A stretch of DNA of 64,000 nt from Pseudomonadota bacterium (GTDB lineage: Bacteria; Pseudomonadota; Gammaproteobacteria; UBA5335): assembly GCA_034189865.1 (NCBI GenBank), contig JAXHTV010000002.1:144500-208499 (forward strand), written 5' to 3'. Position numbers and translations under genes: made by a program. Of the stretch, positions 35,388 to 45,511 are shown piece after piece. Every line of letters begins with the position of its first letter. Positions within the stretch are counted from its first letter, which is position 1. Below the pieces are notes generated by a model. It saw only the letters and a program-made list of their open reading frames with translations, made no database searches and had not been told where the DNA came from.

Positions 35388-37655
35388 TTATGCGAGTGTC
35401 TCGTCCTTAGCCGTCTCGTATTCCAGTACCAGCCCGTTCTCGTCCGCTGACAAGTGCACATGACCGCCATGCGCGAGCCGCCCGAACAGGATTTCGTCGG
35501 CCAACGGACGCTTAATGTGGTTTTGTATCACCCGGGCCATGGGCCGCGCGCCCATCTGCGAATCATACCCCTGCTCTGCCAGCCAATGTCGAGCCTGCTG
35601 ATCGGCCGATATCGTCACCCGTTTGGCCTCTAACTGAACTTCGAGTTCGGTGAGGAACTTGTCCACCACATGGTCCAATGTTCGCCGGTCCAGCGGTTGG
35701 AACTGGATGATCGCATCCAATCGATTGCGAAACTCGGGCGTAAATGACCGGCGAATCACTTCCATCACATCGGTGGAGTGGTTTTGCTCAGTAAAGCCGA
35801 TCGACGGACGATGTAAAGCCTCGGCACCGGCGTTGGTGGTCATCACCAAAATCACGTTGCGGAAATCGGCCTTTCGACCATTGTTGTCAGTGAGCGTTCC
35901 GTGATCCATCACCTGAAGCAGCAAATTAAATACTTCGGGATGTGCTTTTTCGATCTCATCGAGCAGAATCACTGCATGGGGATTCTTTAAAACGGCATCG
36001 GTAAGCAATCCACCTTGGTCGAAACCGACGTAGCCAGGCGGCGCCCCGATCAAACGGGAAACCGTATGCCGCTCCATGTACTCAGACATGTCGAAGCGGA
36101 TCAACTCGATTCCCATGACATGCGCCAGTTGGCGCGTCACTTCGGTTTTCCCCACGCCGGTCGGGCCGGCGAACAGAAACGAACCGATTGGGCGATTGGG
36201 ATGCCCCAGGCCCGACCGACTCATCTTAATGGCATCGGCAAGAGACTCAATGGCCGCATCCTGGCCGTAGATGACCAGCTTCAGATCGCGCTCCATGTTG
36301 CGCAGGATGTCTTTGTCTGAACTGGAAACGCTCTTGGGAGGAATACGTGCAACTTTGGCGACGATGGCTTCGACATCGCCCACCGTTACCGTTTTTTTGC
36401 GTTTTCCTGCAGGCTGTAGCTGGATGCTCGCACCCGCCTCGTCCACGATATCAATGGCCTTATCGGGCAAGTGACGGTCGGTAATGTAACGGGCAGACAA
36501 CTCGGAAGCGGCTTTCAGGGCCGGCCGCGTGAACCGAACCTTGTGGTGATCTTCGAATTGTTTCTGCAGACCGATTAAGATCTGATAGGTCTCTTCCACG
36601 CTGGGCTCAGGAACATCGATCTTTTGAAAACGCCGAGCCAACGCTCGGTCTTTCTCGAAAATCCCGCGGTACTCCTGATACGTCGTGGAGCCGATACATT
36701 TGAGTTCGCCCGACGCGAGCATGGGCTTCAACAGGTTTGATGCATCCATCACGCCGCCAGAGGCTGCGCCAGCACCAATAATGGTATGAATCTCGTCGAT
36801 GAACAAAACCGAGCCAGGTTGCTTACGCAGTTGCGCCAGGACACCTTTCAATCGTTTTTCGAAATCCCCGCGATACTTGGTGCCGGCCACCAAAGCCCCC
36901 AAGTCCAGAGCATAGATCGTAGCGCCTGCGAGAACTTCGGGGACACGATTTTGCGTAATCAACCAGGCCAGACCCTCGGCGATCGCGGTTTTGCCAACAC
37001 CGGCCTCACCGACCAACAGCGGATTGTTCTTCCGGCGCCGGCATAGAACTTGTACGACCCGCTGGATTTCGTTCTCACGCCCAATCAACGGATCGATATG
37101 GCCGCGCCGGGCACGCTGGTTCAAATTGGTGGCATATAACTCGAGCGGGCTGTCACTTTCATCCGTATCGGCGGTGCGATCCGTGTCTCCGGACACATCG
37201 TCTGGGGTGTCATCATGGTCATGGACTTTGCGAATGCCATGCGAGATGTAATTTACGACGTCCAGGCGAGTCACCGATTGTTTGTTCAGCAAGAACACCG
37301 CATGCGCATCTTGTTCGCTGAAAATCGCGACCAAGACGTTCAAGCCCGTCACTTCCTTCTTACCGGCGGACTGAACATGAAAAAAAGCACGTTGGAGGAC
37401 ACGTTGAAAACCAAGAGTGGGTTGGACGTCGTGGGATTCATCCGCGTCCACCACCGGCGTATGGGCGTCTATGAACTCTCTCAATTCCCGACCGAGCAAC
37501 TCCAGATCGGTGCCACATACTTTGAGCACTTCGACGACCATTGCGTTATCCAGTAAGGCCAACAACAAATGCTCAACGGTGATGAACTCATGATGACGCT
37601 CACGTGCGTCATTGAAAGCGGCGTTTATGCTGTACTCAAGCTCTTTGCTTAACAT
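35388..37655 (-). CDS. clpA: ATP-dependent Clp protease ATP-binding subunit ClpA
   Basis: Hsp100 unfoldase that feeds substrates to ClpP; 755 aa, standard. N-terminal Clp repeats (LEYSINAAFNDARERHHEFITVEHLLLALL), first AAA module with Walker A GEAGVGKTAIAE, second with GPTGVGKTEVTR and the sensor/arginine region, then the ClpB-type C-domain. An acidic linker (DDTPDDVSGDTDRTADTDESD) joins the N-domain. It lies 122 bases downstream of clpS on the same strand, so adaptor and unfoldase are probably co-transcribed. Confidence 0.97.
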   Translation of the reverse strand: MLSKELEYSINAAFNDARERHHEFITVEHLLLALLDNAMVVEVLKVCGTDLELLGRELREFIDAHTPVVDADESHDVQPTLGFQRVLQRAFFHVQSAGKKEVTGLNVLVAIFSEQDAHAVFLLNKQSVTRLDVVNYISHGIRKVHDHDDTPDDVSGDTDRTADTDESDSPLELYATNLNQRARRGHIDPLIGRENEIQRVVQVLCRRRKNNPLLVGEAGVGKTAIAEGLAWLITQNRVPEVLAGATIYALDLGALVAGTKYRGDFEKRLKGVLAQLRKQPGSVLFIDEIHTIIGAGAASGGVMDASNLLKPMLASGELKCIGSTTYQEYRGIFEKDRALARRFQKIDVPEPSVEETYQILIGLQKQFEDHHKVRFTRPALKAASELSARYITDRHLPDKAIDIVDEAGASIQLQPAGKRKKTVTVGDVEAIVAKVARIPPKSVSSSDKDILRNMERDLKLVIYGQDAAIESLADAIKMSRSGLGHPNRPIGSFLFAGPTGVGKTEVTRQLAHVMGIELIRFDMSEYMERHTVSRLIGAPPGYVGFDQGGLLTDAVLKNPHAVILLDEIEKAHPEVFNLLLQVMDHGTLTDNNGRKADFRNVILVMTTNAGAEALHRPSIGFTEQNHSTDVMEVIRRSFTPEFRNRLDAIIQFQPLDRRTLDHVVDKFLTELEVQLEAKRVTISADQQARHWLAEQGYDSQMGARPMARVIQNHIKRPLADEILFGRLAHGGHVHLSADENGLVLEYETAKDETLA

Positions 37656-37777
37656 GCTCGATTACCCCAGTCGGACGCGAACCGGTCTCCGCCGGATGCC
37701 CAAATGTACTCTCTACTCCTACCCCGTTATCGGTCTGTTTCCCCAAACCCGTAGTCCTGAAGAGGACGAATTTCAGC

Positions 37778-38095
37778 TTATGCTTCTTCCATCGAACAAA
37801 GCAACGGGTGATTGTTCTTCCGCGAATACTCGTTCACCTGCGCCACTTTGGTTTCCGCGATCTCCGCCGGAAAAATACCGCAAACCGCTTTTCCCTGCGT
37901 ATGGACTTGCAACATGGTCTGCGTGGCCTTATTCCGATTCATGGCGAAAAACTGCTCGAGCACGTGAACCACAAACTCCATCGGCGTGAAATCGTCGTTG
38001 AGCATCACCACTTTATACAGAGGTGGTGGCTTAACTTGCGGTCTAGACGTCTCGACAGCCAGATCGCCGTCGTCGAATCGTTCTTTACGGGTCAT
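37778..38095 (-). CDS. clpS: ClpS adaptor protein
   Basis: N-recognin that binds N-terminal Leu/Phe/Tyr/Trp and hands the protein to ClpA. 105 aa from the ATG at 38095 (a TTG eight codons upstream is rejected). Conserved core: [31 protein letters not shown] (the [10 protein letters not shown] hydrophobic pocket), [20 protein letters not shown] with the H of the binding site, and the [10 protein letters not shown] tail. Confidence 0.96.
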   Translation of the reverse strand: MTRKERFDDGDLAVETSRPQVKPPPLYKVVMLNDDFTPMEFVVHVLEQFFAMNRNKATQTMLQVHTQGKAVCGIFPAEIAETKVAQVNEYSRKNNHPLLCSMEEA

Positions 38096-38353
38096 GGTAC
38101 TCGGAAAGACATTCGCCAATTACTAAGATGGGTAAGCCACGTCGAAAGTTCAGAAATACAAACGCGCGGCCGACGAAGACCCCACCTAAATCGCAGGTGG
38201 TGACGATTATTGTGCAGCTAACTGGCTTGGTTTAAAAGACCAAAACAGCGACTGCGTGGAGTGAGCCGAGAAGGCTGTGCTCTAAAGAGCAATCCTCACC
38301 AGATTCCAGTGACGATTCGCGAAACGATATTGTTCGATTTTGAGTGCTTCAAT

Positions 38354-39313
38354 TCAGTATCGAACCAACGCGGAGCCCCAAGTGAAGCCGGCGCCGAAGG
38401 CCTCCAGCAACAGAAGGTCGCCACGTTTGACACGACCATCCCGGACGGCGACATCAAGAGCCAGGGGAACCGAAGCCGCTGAGGTATTTCCATGCTCGGC
38501 GACCGTTACGATGACTTGCTCCATCGACATGCCTAATCGCCGCGCCGTGGCTTGAATGATGCGGATGTTCGCTTGGTGAGGGATCAACCAATCAATATCT
38601 GTCTTGTCGAGCTGGTGTTTTTCCAGGCACTCTTCCACCGTCCGGCCCAAAGTGGTTACGGCCACTTTGAACACTTCGTTGCCTTTCATTTGAAGAAAGT
38701 CATTTTCCATATGGCGGAAGTTCCGGCCCACGCCCGATGGGAAATAGAGCAAATCCTTGTAACGGCCATCTGCGTGAATATGGGTTCCCACAATGCCGGG
38801 CTCTTCACTCGCCTCAAGAATGACGGCGCCGGCGCCGTCACCGAACAAAACGCAGGTACCCCGGTCATCCCAATCCAACAATGGGGTAATTTTTTCTGCG
38901 CCCAGCACGAGAATTCGATTCACCTCGCCGCTACGCATGAATTTGTCAGCAACGCTGAGCGCGTAGATAAAGCTGCTACAGGCCGCTTCCAGGGTGAACG
39001 CGGGAATGTCCTTGACCCCCAGTTTTTCTTGTAATAACACGGCGCTATTAGGGAAAATCTGATCCGGCGTGGTGGTACCGAGGATGATCATATCAAGATC
39101 TTCGGGCTGCAGTCCCGCACTCTCCAATGCTTGGCGTGCCGCCTTCTCGGACATCCAGCTGACCGTTTCCTCATCATCTGCGATGCGACGCTCTACTATG
39201 CCGGTGCGCTCCCGAATCCATTGATCCGAGGTGTCAACCATCTTTTCTAACTCTGCGTTGGTCAACACACGCTTCGGCAAATAGCTGCCCGTCGCCACAA
39301 TCCGAGAATACAT
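38354..39313 (-). CDS. fabH: 3-oxoacyl-ACP synthase III
   Basis: Starts fatty-acid synthesis by condensing an acyl-CoA with malonyl-ACP; 319 aa. Catalytic triad in place: Cys in LEAACSSFIYAL, His in IPHQANIRII, Asn in EHGNTSAASVPLAL; N-terminal TGSYLPKRVLTN and GERTGI-like RERTGIVERRIA. Last gene of the run yceD-rpmF-plsX-fabH; its GAGGGA ribosome site overlaps the end of plsX. Confidence 0.96.
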   Translation of the reverse strand: MYSRIVATGSYLPKRVLTNAELEKMVDTSDQWIRERTGIVERRIADDEETVSWMSEKAARQALESAGLQPEDLDMIILGTTTPDQIFPNSAVLLQEKLGVKDIPAFTLEAACSSFIYALSVADKFMRSGEVNRILVLGAEKITPLLDWDDRGTCVLFGDGAGAVILEASEEPGIVGTHIHADGRYKDLLYFPSGVGRNFRHMENDFLQMKGNEVFKVAVTTLGRTVEECLEKHQLDKTDIDWLIPHQANIRIIQATARRLGMSMEQVIVTVAEHGNTSAASVPLALDVAVRDGRVKRGDLLLLEAFGAGFTWGSALVRY

Positions 39314-39319
39314 TTGACG

Positions 39320-40354
39320 TTATCCCTCGCCGACTTGTTGTTCTGTTAATGCCGAAGCCACCAATCGGCCGATTTTCTGAGGCACGGCTTTCTCGACTTC
39401 CACTACCGCGATTCGGATCGCGTTTCCGAAAGCCAATGCATCCGCGCCGCCATGGCTCTTGATCACGATACCTTGAAGCCCGACCAAACTCGCGCCGTTG
39501 TAAAGGCGCGGATCCAACCGCCGCCCGATCGCTTTAAGAACCGGGTATGCAATCAAGCCCGCCGCTCGCGTCAGCCAGTTCCGCTTGAATTCAGCGCGGA
39601 TAAAGTGCGCCATCATGGTCGCCAGTCCCTCACTGGACTTGAGTGCCACGTTACCGGAGAACCCGTCACAGACGACGACGTCCGTGTCACCGGAGAAAAC
39701 GCGATTGCCCTCGACGAAGCCAACGTAGTTGAGATTGGAATGCTGCAATAGCTGCGCCGCACTCCGAATCGTGTCGACACCTTTGACTTCTTCCTCACCG
39801 ATGTTCAGCAGCGCCACTCGTGGATCCGCGATGTTGTCCACCGACTCCGACATCACGGCACCCATCACGGCGAATTGATACAGCTGCTCGGGGGTACATT
39901 CGGCGTTGGCGCCCAAATCAAGCATATAAGTGCGACCGCGGATAGTCGGCATGGCCGATATAATCGCCGGACGATCAATACCCGGAATGGTTTTGAGGAC
40001 GAACCGTGCCGTTGCCATAAGCGCGCCGGTATTTCCGGAGCTCACCACCGCATCGGCAAGACCGTCTTTCACCAGGTTGATTGCCACGCGCATCGACGAG
40101 TCTTTCTTGTTGCGAAGCGCCTTGGATGGCGACTCGTCCATCCCCACCACTTCACTGGCATGACGAACGGCCAATCGCTCGTCTTCGGAAACGCGATGCT
40201 TGGCAAATTCCGCTCGAATCGCGTCCTGGTCACCCACCAGAATCTGCCGCAGAGCGGGATACTCGCGATAAGCCGCAACGGCGGCCGCAACAACCACCTG
40301 GGGACCGTGGTCACCGCCCATGGCATCAAGTGAGATTCGAGCTTGGTATTCCAT
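39320..40354 (-). CDS. plsX: Phosphate acyltransferase PlsX
   Basis: Converts acyl-ACP to acyl-phosphate for PlsY, the first step of phospholipid synthesis; 344 aa, peripheral membrane enzyme. Seen: [102 protein letters not shown]. Operon partner of fabH. Confidence 0.97.
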   Translation of the reverse strand: MEYQARISLDAMGGDHGPQVVVAAAVAAYREYPALRQILVGDQDAIRAEFAKHRVSEDERLAVRHASEVVGMDESPSKALRNKKDSSMRVAINLVKDGLADAVVSSGNTGALMATARFVLKTIPGIDRPAIISAMPTIRGRTYMLDLGANAECTPEQLYQFAVMGAVMSESVDNIADPRVALLNIGEEEVKGVDTIRSAAQLLQHSNLNYVGFVEGNRVFSGDTDVVVCDGFSGNVALKSSEGLATMMAHFIRAEFKRNWLTRAAGLIAYPVLKAIGRRLDPRLYNGASLVGLQGIVIKSHGGADALAFGNAIRIAVVEVEKAVPQKIGRLVASALTEQQVGEG

Positions 40355-40470
40355 CGGTGGCGTTTATTCCGAATCCCGGCCGTTACAGCGAATCCCTGTA
40401 ATGTACGGATCCAGATCCCGCGTCATCACCAACCACGTGAAACAACGAATGGAACCGGCATCCGGTAAAT

Positions 40471-40644
40471 TCATTCTTTATCTAGCACTTTGCGGCCACG
40501 ATAATAGCCATCAGGGGTGAGATGGTGACGGCGATGAGTTTCGCCCGTGGTCCGGTCTTCCGAAAGCGTGACGCCGCCCAATGCATCGTGCGCGCGGCGC
40601 ATCCCGCGTTTTGAACGTGTTTTACGGTTTTGCTGTACGGCCAT
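40471..40644 (-). CDS. rpmF: 50S ribosomal protein L32
   Basis: Only 57 residues, so easily missed. Read from the minus strand: [20 protein letters not shown], then [20 protein letters not shown] and [14 protein letters not shown] before TGA. This is L32 of the zinc-free type, without the C-x-x-C pairs. AGGAATTC before the ATG is the ribosome site. Between yceD and plsX, its normal place. Confidence 0.96.
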   Translation of the reverse strand: MAVQQNRKTRSKRGMRRAHDALGGVTLSEDRTTGETHRRHHLTPDGYYRGRKVLDKE

Positions 40645-40806
40645 GAATTCCTGACTCCCATTTGATCCAAACTATGTAACGAACGAGCTCCCTATGCGGC
40701 AACCGGTCAGTAGCCGCCCAGCTGATGACTATCTTGAATAGCTCAACGCCGGTAACACCATAAGTGGAAGAACTCGCCTCGTATCAAATGTCGCGTAGAA
40801 CACACC

Positions 40807-41334
40807 CTAATCGTGTTCTGAACGCCAATTTTTAAGTGCCGCGAATGGATTCTGACTCGGCTGCTCTCTACTATCGCTCTCTTCGCACTCACGCGGGATT
40901 TCCGGCGCGGGACACGACTGCCCTTCACCATGTCGGGGGAAATTCGGCAGCGCCAGTATCATCTCGTCTTCAATCAGATCTGCCAGCGTCAGGTACTCGT
41001 CATCGAGCAACAACGGCTCGGATTCCCTGGCCACCTGCGACAAATCGGCCTCATTGCTGACACACTGAAGCGTTATAGGTCGTTCCACCCGGACAACAAC
41101 CGGTTCCAAGCATCGCTGGCAGGTCATAGTGACCGAACTGCGAATGAAACCGCGTATCTCCGAGCGGCCCGTGTCGTTACGCCCGAACTTCAGCTCGAAC
41201 TGGACGTCACCTACGGTGTCGCAGACCATGGTTTTCACGCGCGGCAGTTCCGAAATGGCATAGCCGCCACTGAGAACTTCGCCCGCAGATACCATACGAG
41301 GAACGTCGATACGTCCCGGCAGCCCATCGCGCAT
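40807..41334 (-). CDS. yceD: YceD family (DUF177) protein
   Basis: 175-residue YceD protein, linked by family studies to 23S rRNA/large-subunit maturation and always near rpmF. Seen: TCQRCLEPVVVRVERPITLQCVSNEA (conserved CxxC), EYLTLADLIEDEMILALPNFPRH and the C-terminal PFAALKNW. N-terminal LPGRIDVPRM aligns with the start of E. coli YceD, supporting the ATG at 41334 although there is no Shine-Dalgarno and the predicted promoter lies only ten bases upstream. Confidence 0.92.
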   Translation of the reverse strand: MRDGLPGRIDVPRMVSAGEVLSGGYAISELPRVKTMVCDTVGDVQFELKFGRNDTGRSEIRGFIRSSVTMTCQRCLEPVVVRVERPITLQCVSNEADLSQVARESEPLLLDDEYLTLADLIEDEMILALPNFPRHGEGQSCPAPEIPRECEESDSREQPSQNPFAALKNWRSEHD

Positions 41335-41343
41335 AAGCGGCGT

Positions 41344-41372
41344 ATCTTAGTCTCGCCCCCCGTCGTTGTCAA
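41344..41372 (-). promoter_or_regulatory. Promoter of yceD-rpmF-plsX-fabH
   Basis: Minus strand: TTGACA (41372-41367), exactly 17 bases, TAAGAT (41349-41344). A perfect -35 and 5/6 -10. The start point would fall around 41337, about three bases before the yceD ATG. Confidence 0.65.
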
Positions 41373-41462
41373 AGAAAAGCGACGCGAAAAAACCGACACA
41401 AGCCTTTGTTTTTCAATAATGGAGTCGAATCGACAAGTCCACGTACTTTAAAGGCTTCGAGC

Positions 41463-41492
41463 TTGACAAACTTCCGCTCAATCCCGTAGTAA
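41463..41492 (+). promoter_or_regulatory. Promoter of maf/yceF
   Basis: TTGACA (41463-41468), 18 bases, TAGTAA (41487-41492), 36 bases before the maf ATG. Perfect -35 box, slightly long spacer, -10 box 4/6. Confidence 0.5.
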
Positions 41493-41528
41493 ATGAAACC
41501 CGCGCCACAAATCAGATGATCCTTACCC

Positions 41529-42116
41529 ATGAACGACCAACCCACTCTCGTTCTCGCTTCGACCTCCCCCTATCGAAAGCAGTTGCTCGAACGTTTACAG
41601 ATTCCTTTCAACTGTCGCGCACCGGCCGTCGATGAAACGCCCCACCCAGGAGAATCACCCGTCGACATGGTTCGCCGACTGTCCCTGGAAAAAGCGCGCG
41701 CGGCTATGAGTGAATTCAACAACGCGCTGATTATCGGTTCCGACCAAGTGGCCGTGGTGGACGGTAAATCCGTCGGCAAACCGGGAGGACACGAACAGGC
41801 AGTCCTGCAACTGCAACGGCTTTCGGGTCAGACCGTGATCTATCTCACCGGCTTGTGCCTCACCAACACGGTCACCGGGAAAAGCACAGTCGATTTGGTG
41901 GAAACGACGGTAGAATTTCGGGCGTTGAGGGACGAGCAGATCGAGAATTATTTACGGAAAGATCAGCCCTACAATTGTGCGGGCAGCTTTCGCAACGAAA
42001 CCCTGGGTATCGCGCTTTGCCGTCGAATCGAAAGCGAAGACCCCACGGCTTTGATGGGACTGCCATTGATTCGTCTGTGCGATATGCTGATGGCCGAAAG
42101 TTACCCGTTACTTTGA
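41529..42116 (+). CDS. Maf-like nucleotide pyrophosphatase (YceF type)
   Basis: Maf-family house-cleaning nucleoside triphosphate pyrophosphatase, 195 aa. LVLASTSPYRKQLLERL at the N-terminus, ETPHPGESP, IIGSDQVAV (catalytic Asp region), and YNCAGSFRNETLGIAL, which resembles the YceF (7-methyl-GTP pyrophosphatase) branch rather than YhdE. Divergent from yceD, as in E. coli. Its 3' end overlaps the convergent rluC by nine bases. Confidence 0.92.
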   Translation: MNDQPTLVLASTSPYRKQLLERLQIPFNCRAPAVDETPHPGESPVDMVRRLSLEKARAAMSEFNNALIIGSDQVAVVDGKSVGKPGGHEQAVLQLQRLSGQTVIYLTGLCLTNTVTGKSTVDLVETTVEFRALRDEQIENYLRKDQPYNCAGSFRNETLGIALCRRIESEDPTALMGLPLIRLCDMLMAESYPLL

Positions 42117-43094
42117 GGTACCGCGCTTGATCGGCAGATGATCGAGCACCCCTTTCAAATCGTCCGCAAGCGGCGCGTCAAAATCTAACGGCGGATGCTG
42201 ACCCAAGGCGGGGAGCGACAGCGAAACGGCGTGCAAGAACAAGCGCTTTAACCCCAGCGCCTTCATTTGACGGTTAAATTCCGGATCGCCGTAACGATCA
42301 TCGCCTGCGACGGGATGTCCCTGATGGGCGGCATGGACGCGAATCTGATGGGTACGTCCGGTACTGATCTGGATCTTGACCAATGAAGAAAACGAGAACA
42401 CCTGAACCACACGAAACGTGCTGGACGCCGTGCGGCCATCGGCGCTGACCCTGACGGTTCGCTCACCCCGTTCTCGATGCTCCGTGTCCAACGATGCTTG
42501 GACAACTGTCTTATCAGAAGCCCAGCGGCCCCGCGTCAAAGCCAAATAGTGCTTCTCACACGTCCCTGATTTGAACGCCGCGTGGAGTTCTCGCATGGCA
42601 ACCGGCGTTTTGGCGAGAACCAAAACGCCGCTGGTCGCGCGATCGAGCCGGTGAGCCAAACTGACATCGGGGCAGTCGGGGCGCAGGTAACGAAACACTT
42701 CAATGACACCGTAGTCGACCCCCGTGCCCGCGTGCACGGGAATCCCCTGCGGCTTATTGATAACCAGCAAGCGATCATCCTCGTAAATGACGCTGCCGGC
42801 CAAGCGCTCCGTCAAACGTGAAGGCGGTGGCGACGTGGACTGCGCCGAGACGGATGCCACTCGGAGCGGAGGTACTCTCACCACATCGCCAGCACGGAGT
42901 TTGTAGTCGGGCTTGACGCGTCCTTTGTTAACCCGCACTTCGCCCCGCCGCAGGATACGGTATATGTGGGTTCGCGGTACGCCTCGCAGCTGCCCCATCA
43001 GAAAATTGTCGACCCGCTGACCGGCGCGCGATGCATCGATTTCCACATACGACACTTCGCGACGGTCGGTACCGCGCTCATCGGCTTGGGTCAT
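42108..43094 (-). CDS. rluC: 23S rRNA pseudouridine synthase RluC
   Basis: Makes pseudouridine at positions 955/2504/2580 of 23S rRNA; 328 aa. N-terminal S4 RNA-binding domain (GQRVDNFLMGQLRGVPRTHIYRILRRGEVRVNKGRVKPDYKL), then the RluA-type core with catalytic Asp in LAHRLDRATSGVLVLAKT and the GRTHQIRVHAAHQGHPVAGDDRYGD motif. The ATG overlaps the radA stop (ATGA). In E. coli rluC is beside rne; here radA takes that position. Confidence 0.92.
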   Translation of the reverse strand: MTQADERGTDRREVSYVEIDASRAGQRVDNFLMGQLRGVPRTHIYRILRRGEVRVNKGRVKPDYKLRAGDVVRVPPLRVASVSAQSTSPPPSRLTERLAGSVIYEDDRLLVINKPQGIPVHAGTGVDYGVIEVFRYLRPDCPDVSLAHRLDRATSGVLVLAKTPVAMRELHAAFKSGTCEKHYLALTRGRWASDKTVVQASLDTEHRERGERTVRVSADGRTASSTFRVVQVFSFSSLVKIQISTGRTHQIRVHAAHQGHPVAGDDRYGDPEFNRQMKALGLKRLFLHAVSLSLPALGQHPPLDFDAPLADDLKGVLDHLPIKRGTSK

Positions 43095-44443
43095 AGCAGG
43101 TCCAACGCTTCCGACATCCGTCGCAGACCGATCACTTCCAATCCCTCAATCGTACGGTGACGCGGCTGGTTAGCATAAGGAACGATAGCCCGGCGAAACC
43201 CATGTTTCGCCGCTTCATTCAGTCGTTCCTCGCCATTGGGCACCGGCCGCACTTCGCCGGCCAGGCCTAACTCTCCGAACACCAGCGTATCGGCACCTAA
43301 TGGTTGGTTGCGAAAACTGGACAAGACAGCCAACAGCACCGACAGATCGCTGGCGGTCTCCCCAATGCGCATACCGCCCACCACATTCACGAACACGTCT
43401 TGATTGAACATGGCCACACCCCCGTGGCGATGCAGAATAGCCAACAGCATGGCCAGACGATTTTGATCCATGCCAACCGTCACCCGCCGTGGGTTTTGTA
43501 GCGGACTCTCGTCCACCAACGCCTGAACTTCTAGCAGCATGGGGCGAGTACCTTCACGGATACAGGTGATGACACTCCCGGTCATGGGCGCCTCGTGCCG
43601 CGACAGGAAAATCGCGGAAGGGTGAGAGACTTCTTTCAATCCCCCATCCGTCATGGCAAAAACGCCCAGTTCGTTGGCCGCACCAAAGCGATTCTTCACC
43701 GCCCGAACCACGCGATAGCGGCCACCCACGTCGCTCTCGAAATACAACACCGTATCCACCATATGTTCCAGCACACGAGGCCCGGCGATGGCGCCTTCTT
43801 TGGTCACATGGCCAATGAGCAGAACGGCTGTCCCCGTCCGCTTCGCGTAGCGGACCAGTTGCGCTGTGGATTCACGAAGCTGACTTACCGAGCCGGCCGC
43901 CGATTGCAGTGTTTCGGTAAAAATGGTCTGAATGGAGTCGATGACCAGCAGCCCCGGACGGGCCTGCTCGGCCTGCGCCATGATTCGTTCAACGCAGGTT
44001 TCGGCCAGCGCGGTAATGGGAACATCGGCCACACCCAAACGCTGGGCCCGCAAATGAATCTGTTGCAACGATTCTTCGCCCGCCACATAGAGCGTGGGAA
44101 GTGCATCGTGAACGCGGGCGACGAGCTGCAATAGCAGCGTCGATTTGCCGATGCCGGGATCCCCACCTATTAAGGTTACGCCGCCGCGGACGATACCTCC
44201 TCCGAGGACCCGATCAACTTCCCGCAAGCCTGTGGACGTTCGAAGCTCTTCGGCAGATTCGAGCTCCGTCAGTCGACGCAGTGCGCTGGCTTCGCCAGCG
44301 TAACCGGACCGATGGGTAACGGCAGTGGTTGCTTGGGTCTCCTCAAGGGTATTCCAGGCCCCGCAGTCGGCACATTGGCCAACCCATTTCGGGGACTGGG
44401 CACCGCAGGCATTACACACGAACAAGGTTTTGGGCTTGGCCAT
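43091..44443 (-). CDS. radA: DNA repair protein RadA
   Basis: RecA-like branch-migration helicase for recombination intermediates, 450 aa. C4 zinc finger (CNACGAQSPKWVGQCADC), Walker A GGDPGIGKSTLL, Walker B LLVIDSIQTIF, the RadA-specific KNRFGAANELGVF motif and a Lon-like C-terminal domain (ADTLVFGELGLAGEVRPV). The ATG at 44443 (MAKPKT) is preferred on homology; there is no obvious ribosome site. Operon with rluC. Confidence 0.95.
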   Translation of the reverse strand: MAKPKTLFVCNACGAQSPKWVGQCADCGAWNTLEETQATTAVTHRSGYAGEASALRRLTELESAEELRTSTGLREVDRVLGGGIVRGGVTLIGGDPGIGKSTLLLQLVARVHDALPTLYVAGEESLQQIHLRAQRLGVADVPITALAETCVERIMAQAEQARPGLLVIDSIQTIFTETLQSAAGSVSQLRESTAQLVRYAKRTGTAVLLIGHVTKEGAIAGPRVLEHMVDTVLYFESDVGGRYRVVRAVKNRFGAANELGVFAMTDGGLKEVSHPSAIFLSRHEAPMTGSVITCIREGTRPMLLEVQALVDESPLQNPRRVTVGMDQNRLAMLLAILHRHGGVAMFNQDVFVNVVGGMRIGETASDLSVLLAVLSSFRNQPLGADTLVFGELGLAGEVRPVPNGEERLNEAAKHGFRRAIVPYANQPRHRTIEGLEVIGLRRMSEALDLL

Positions 44444-44635
44444 ACATCTGTGCAAACACGGCTGTCGGAAGTCGGCAATGGTAACACGGCGCGCGCTCGG
44501 CTCCGCGTGGCAGCTTATCGTGCCCAACGCGCATCGCCGGAAAGCCTGTCCAGCCGCCTATCGATCAACCGATGCAGGATCGAACACCCCCTGGACGAGC
44601 CCAGCGAATATTTCAACCGGCGCGCTGATCAAGCC

Positions 44636-45505
44636 ATGAGCGACCAAAAAAAACCCAGCGCAAAACGCTTTCAGTTTACCGGCTTAAGCGACCGGGGCCG
44701 CGTGCGCGCCAAAAACGAAGACAGCATCGAGATCGATGCCGATCACAAGCTCATTGTGCTGGCGGACGGTATGGGCGGCTACCAAGCGGGAGAGGTCGCC
44801 AGCCGCCTGGCGGTGAAAAGTGTCCGTCACTACGTCAATCAAAACATTGGCGACATCAAACCCCAATGCAAAGATCCCAAAACGGGGCTGACAGCCTACA
44901 GCCGCCTATTGAGCGAGGCGATTCATTCGGCGAATCAACGCATCCTCAAGACCGCTACAACGCGCGCTGAGTACAAAGGCATGGGGACAACCATTGTGTC
45001 GGCGATTTTCTTCGGCAACTCCTTGAGCATTGCGCATGTCGGCGATTCGCGAGCATATCGGATACGCGAAAAACGTTTGGAGCGCCTGACCTTGGATCAT
45101 TCGCTGCATCAGGAACTGATCTCACGTGGCGTCTTCACGCCGGAAGAAACCGCCAAGCTGGGAAATCGCAACGTGGTTACCCGAGCCTTGGGGATGGACC
45201 GCGATGTCAAAATTGATGTGGTTGAAGATGTCGTCAAACCGGGCGATGTCTATATGCTATCGTCCGACGGACTACATGATTTGGTGGGCGACGAAGTCAT
45301 TGGTCGCATACTCACGCAATGGGAAGCCAGCCTGAATAGGGCCGCACAAGAGCTGATCAAGGCCGCCAACGCAAAGGGTGGACGCGATAACATTTCCGTT
45401 ATTTTGGCGCGCGCTAGGGATACACAAGTGCAATCCCGAAGTACCGAAGATAACTGGTTCAAGCGCATTTTCCGGCACTTTCCGTCGCTGAATTCGGCTC
45501 GTTGA
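44636..45505 (+). CDS. PP2C-type protein serine/threonine phosphatase
   Basis: Metal-dependent Stp1/PrpC-like phosphatase, 289 aa, cytoplasmic. Metal-binding acidic residues sit in RVRAKNEDSIE, VLADGMGGYQAGE, LSSDGLHDLVGD and GGRDNISVIL; GTTIVSAIF, IAHVGDSRAYRIR and LTLDHSLHQELI are also typical. The start at 44636 (MSDQKK) is chosen on homology; the frame is open further upstream over the radA start and no ribosome site is seen. Seven bases before the FHA gene, so the two form an operon. No cognate kinase in the window. Confidence 0.92.
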   Translation: MSDQKKPSAKRFQFTGLSDRGRVRAKNEDSIEIDADHKLIVLADGMGGYQAGEVASRLAVKSVRHYVNQNIGDIKPQCKDPKTGLTAYSRLLSEAIHSANQRILKTATTRAEYKGMGTTIVSAIFFGNSLSIAHVGDSRAYRIREKRLERLTLDHSLHQELISRGVFTPEETAKLGNRNVVTRALGMDRDVKIDVVEDVVKPGDVYMLSSDGLHDLVGDEVIGRILTQWEASLNRAAQELIKAANAKGGRDNISVILARARDTQVQSRSTEDNWFKRIFRHFPSLNSAR

Positions 45506-45511
45506 TACGCT

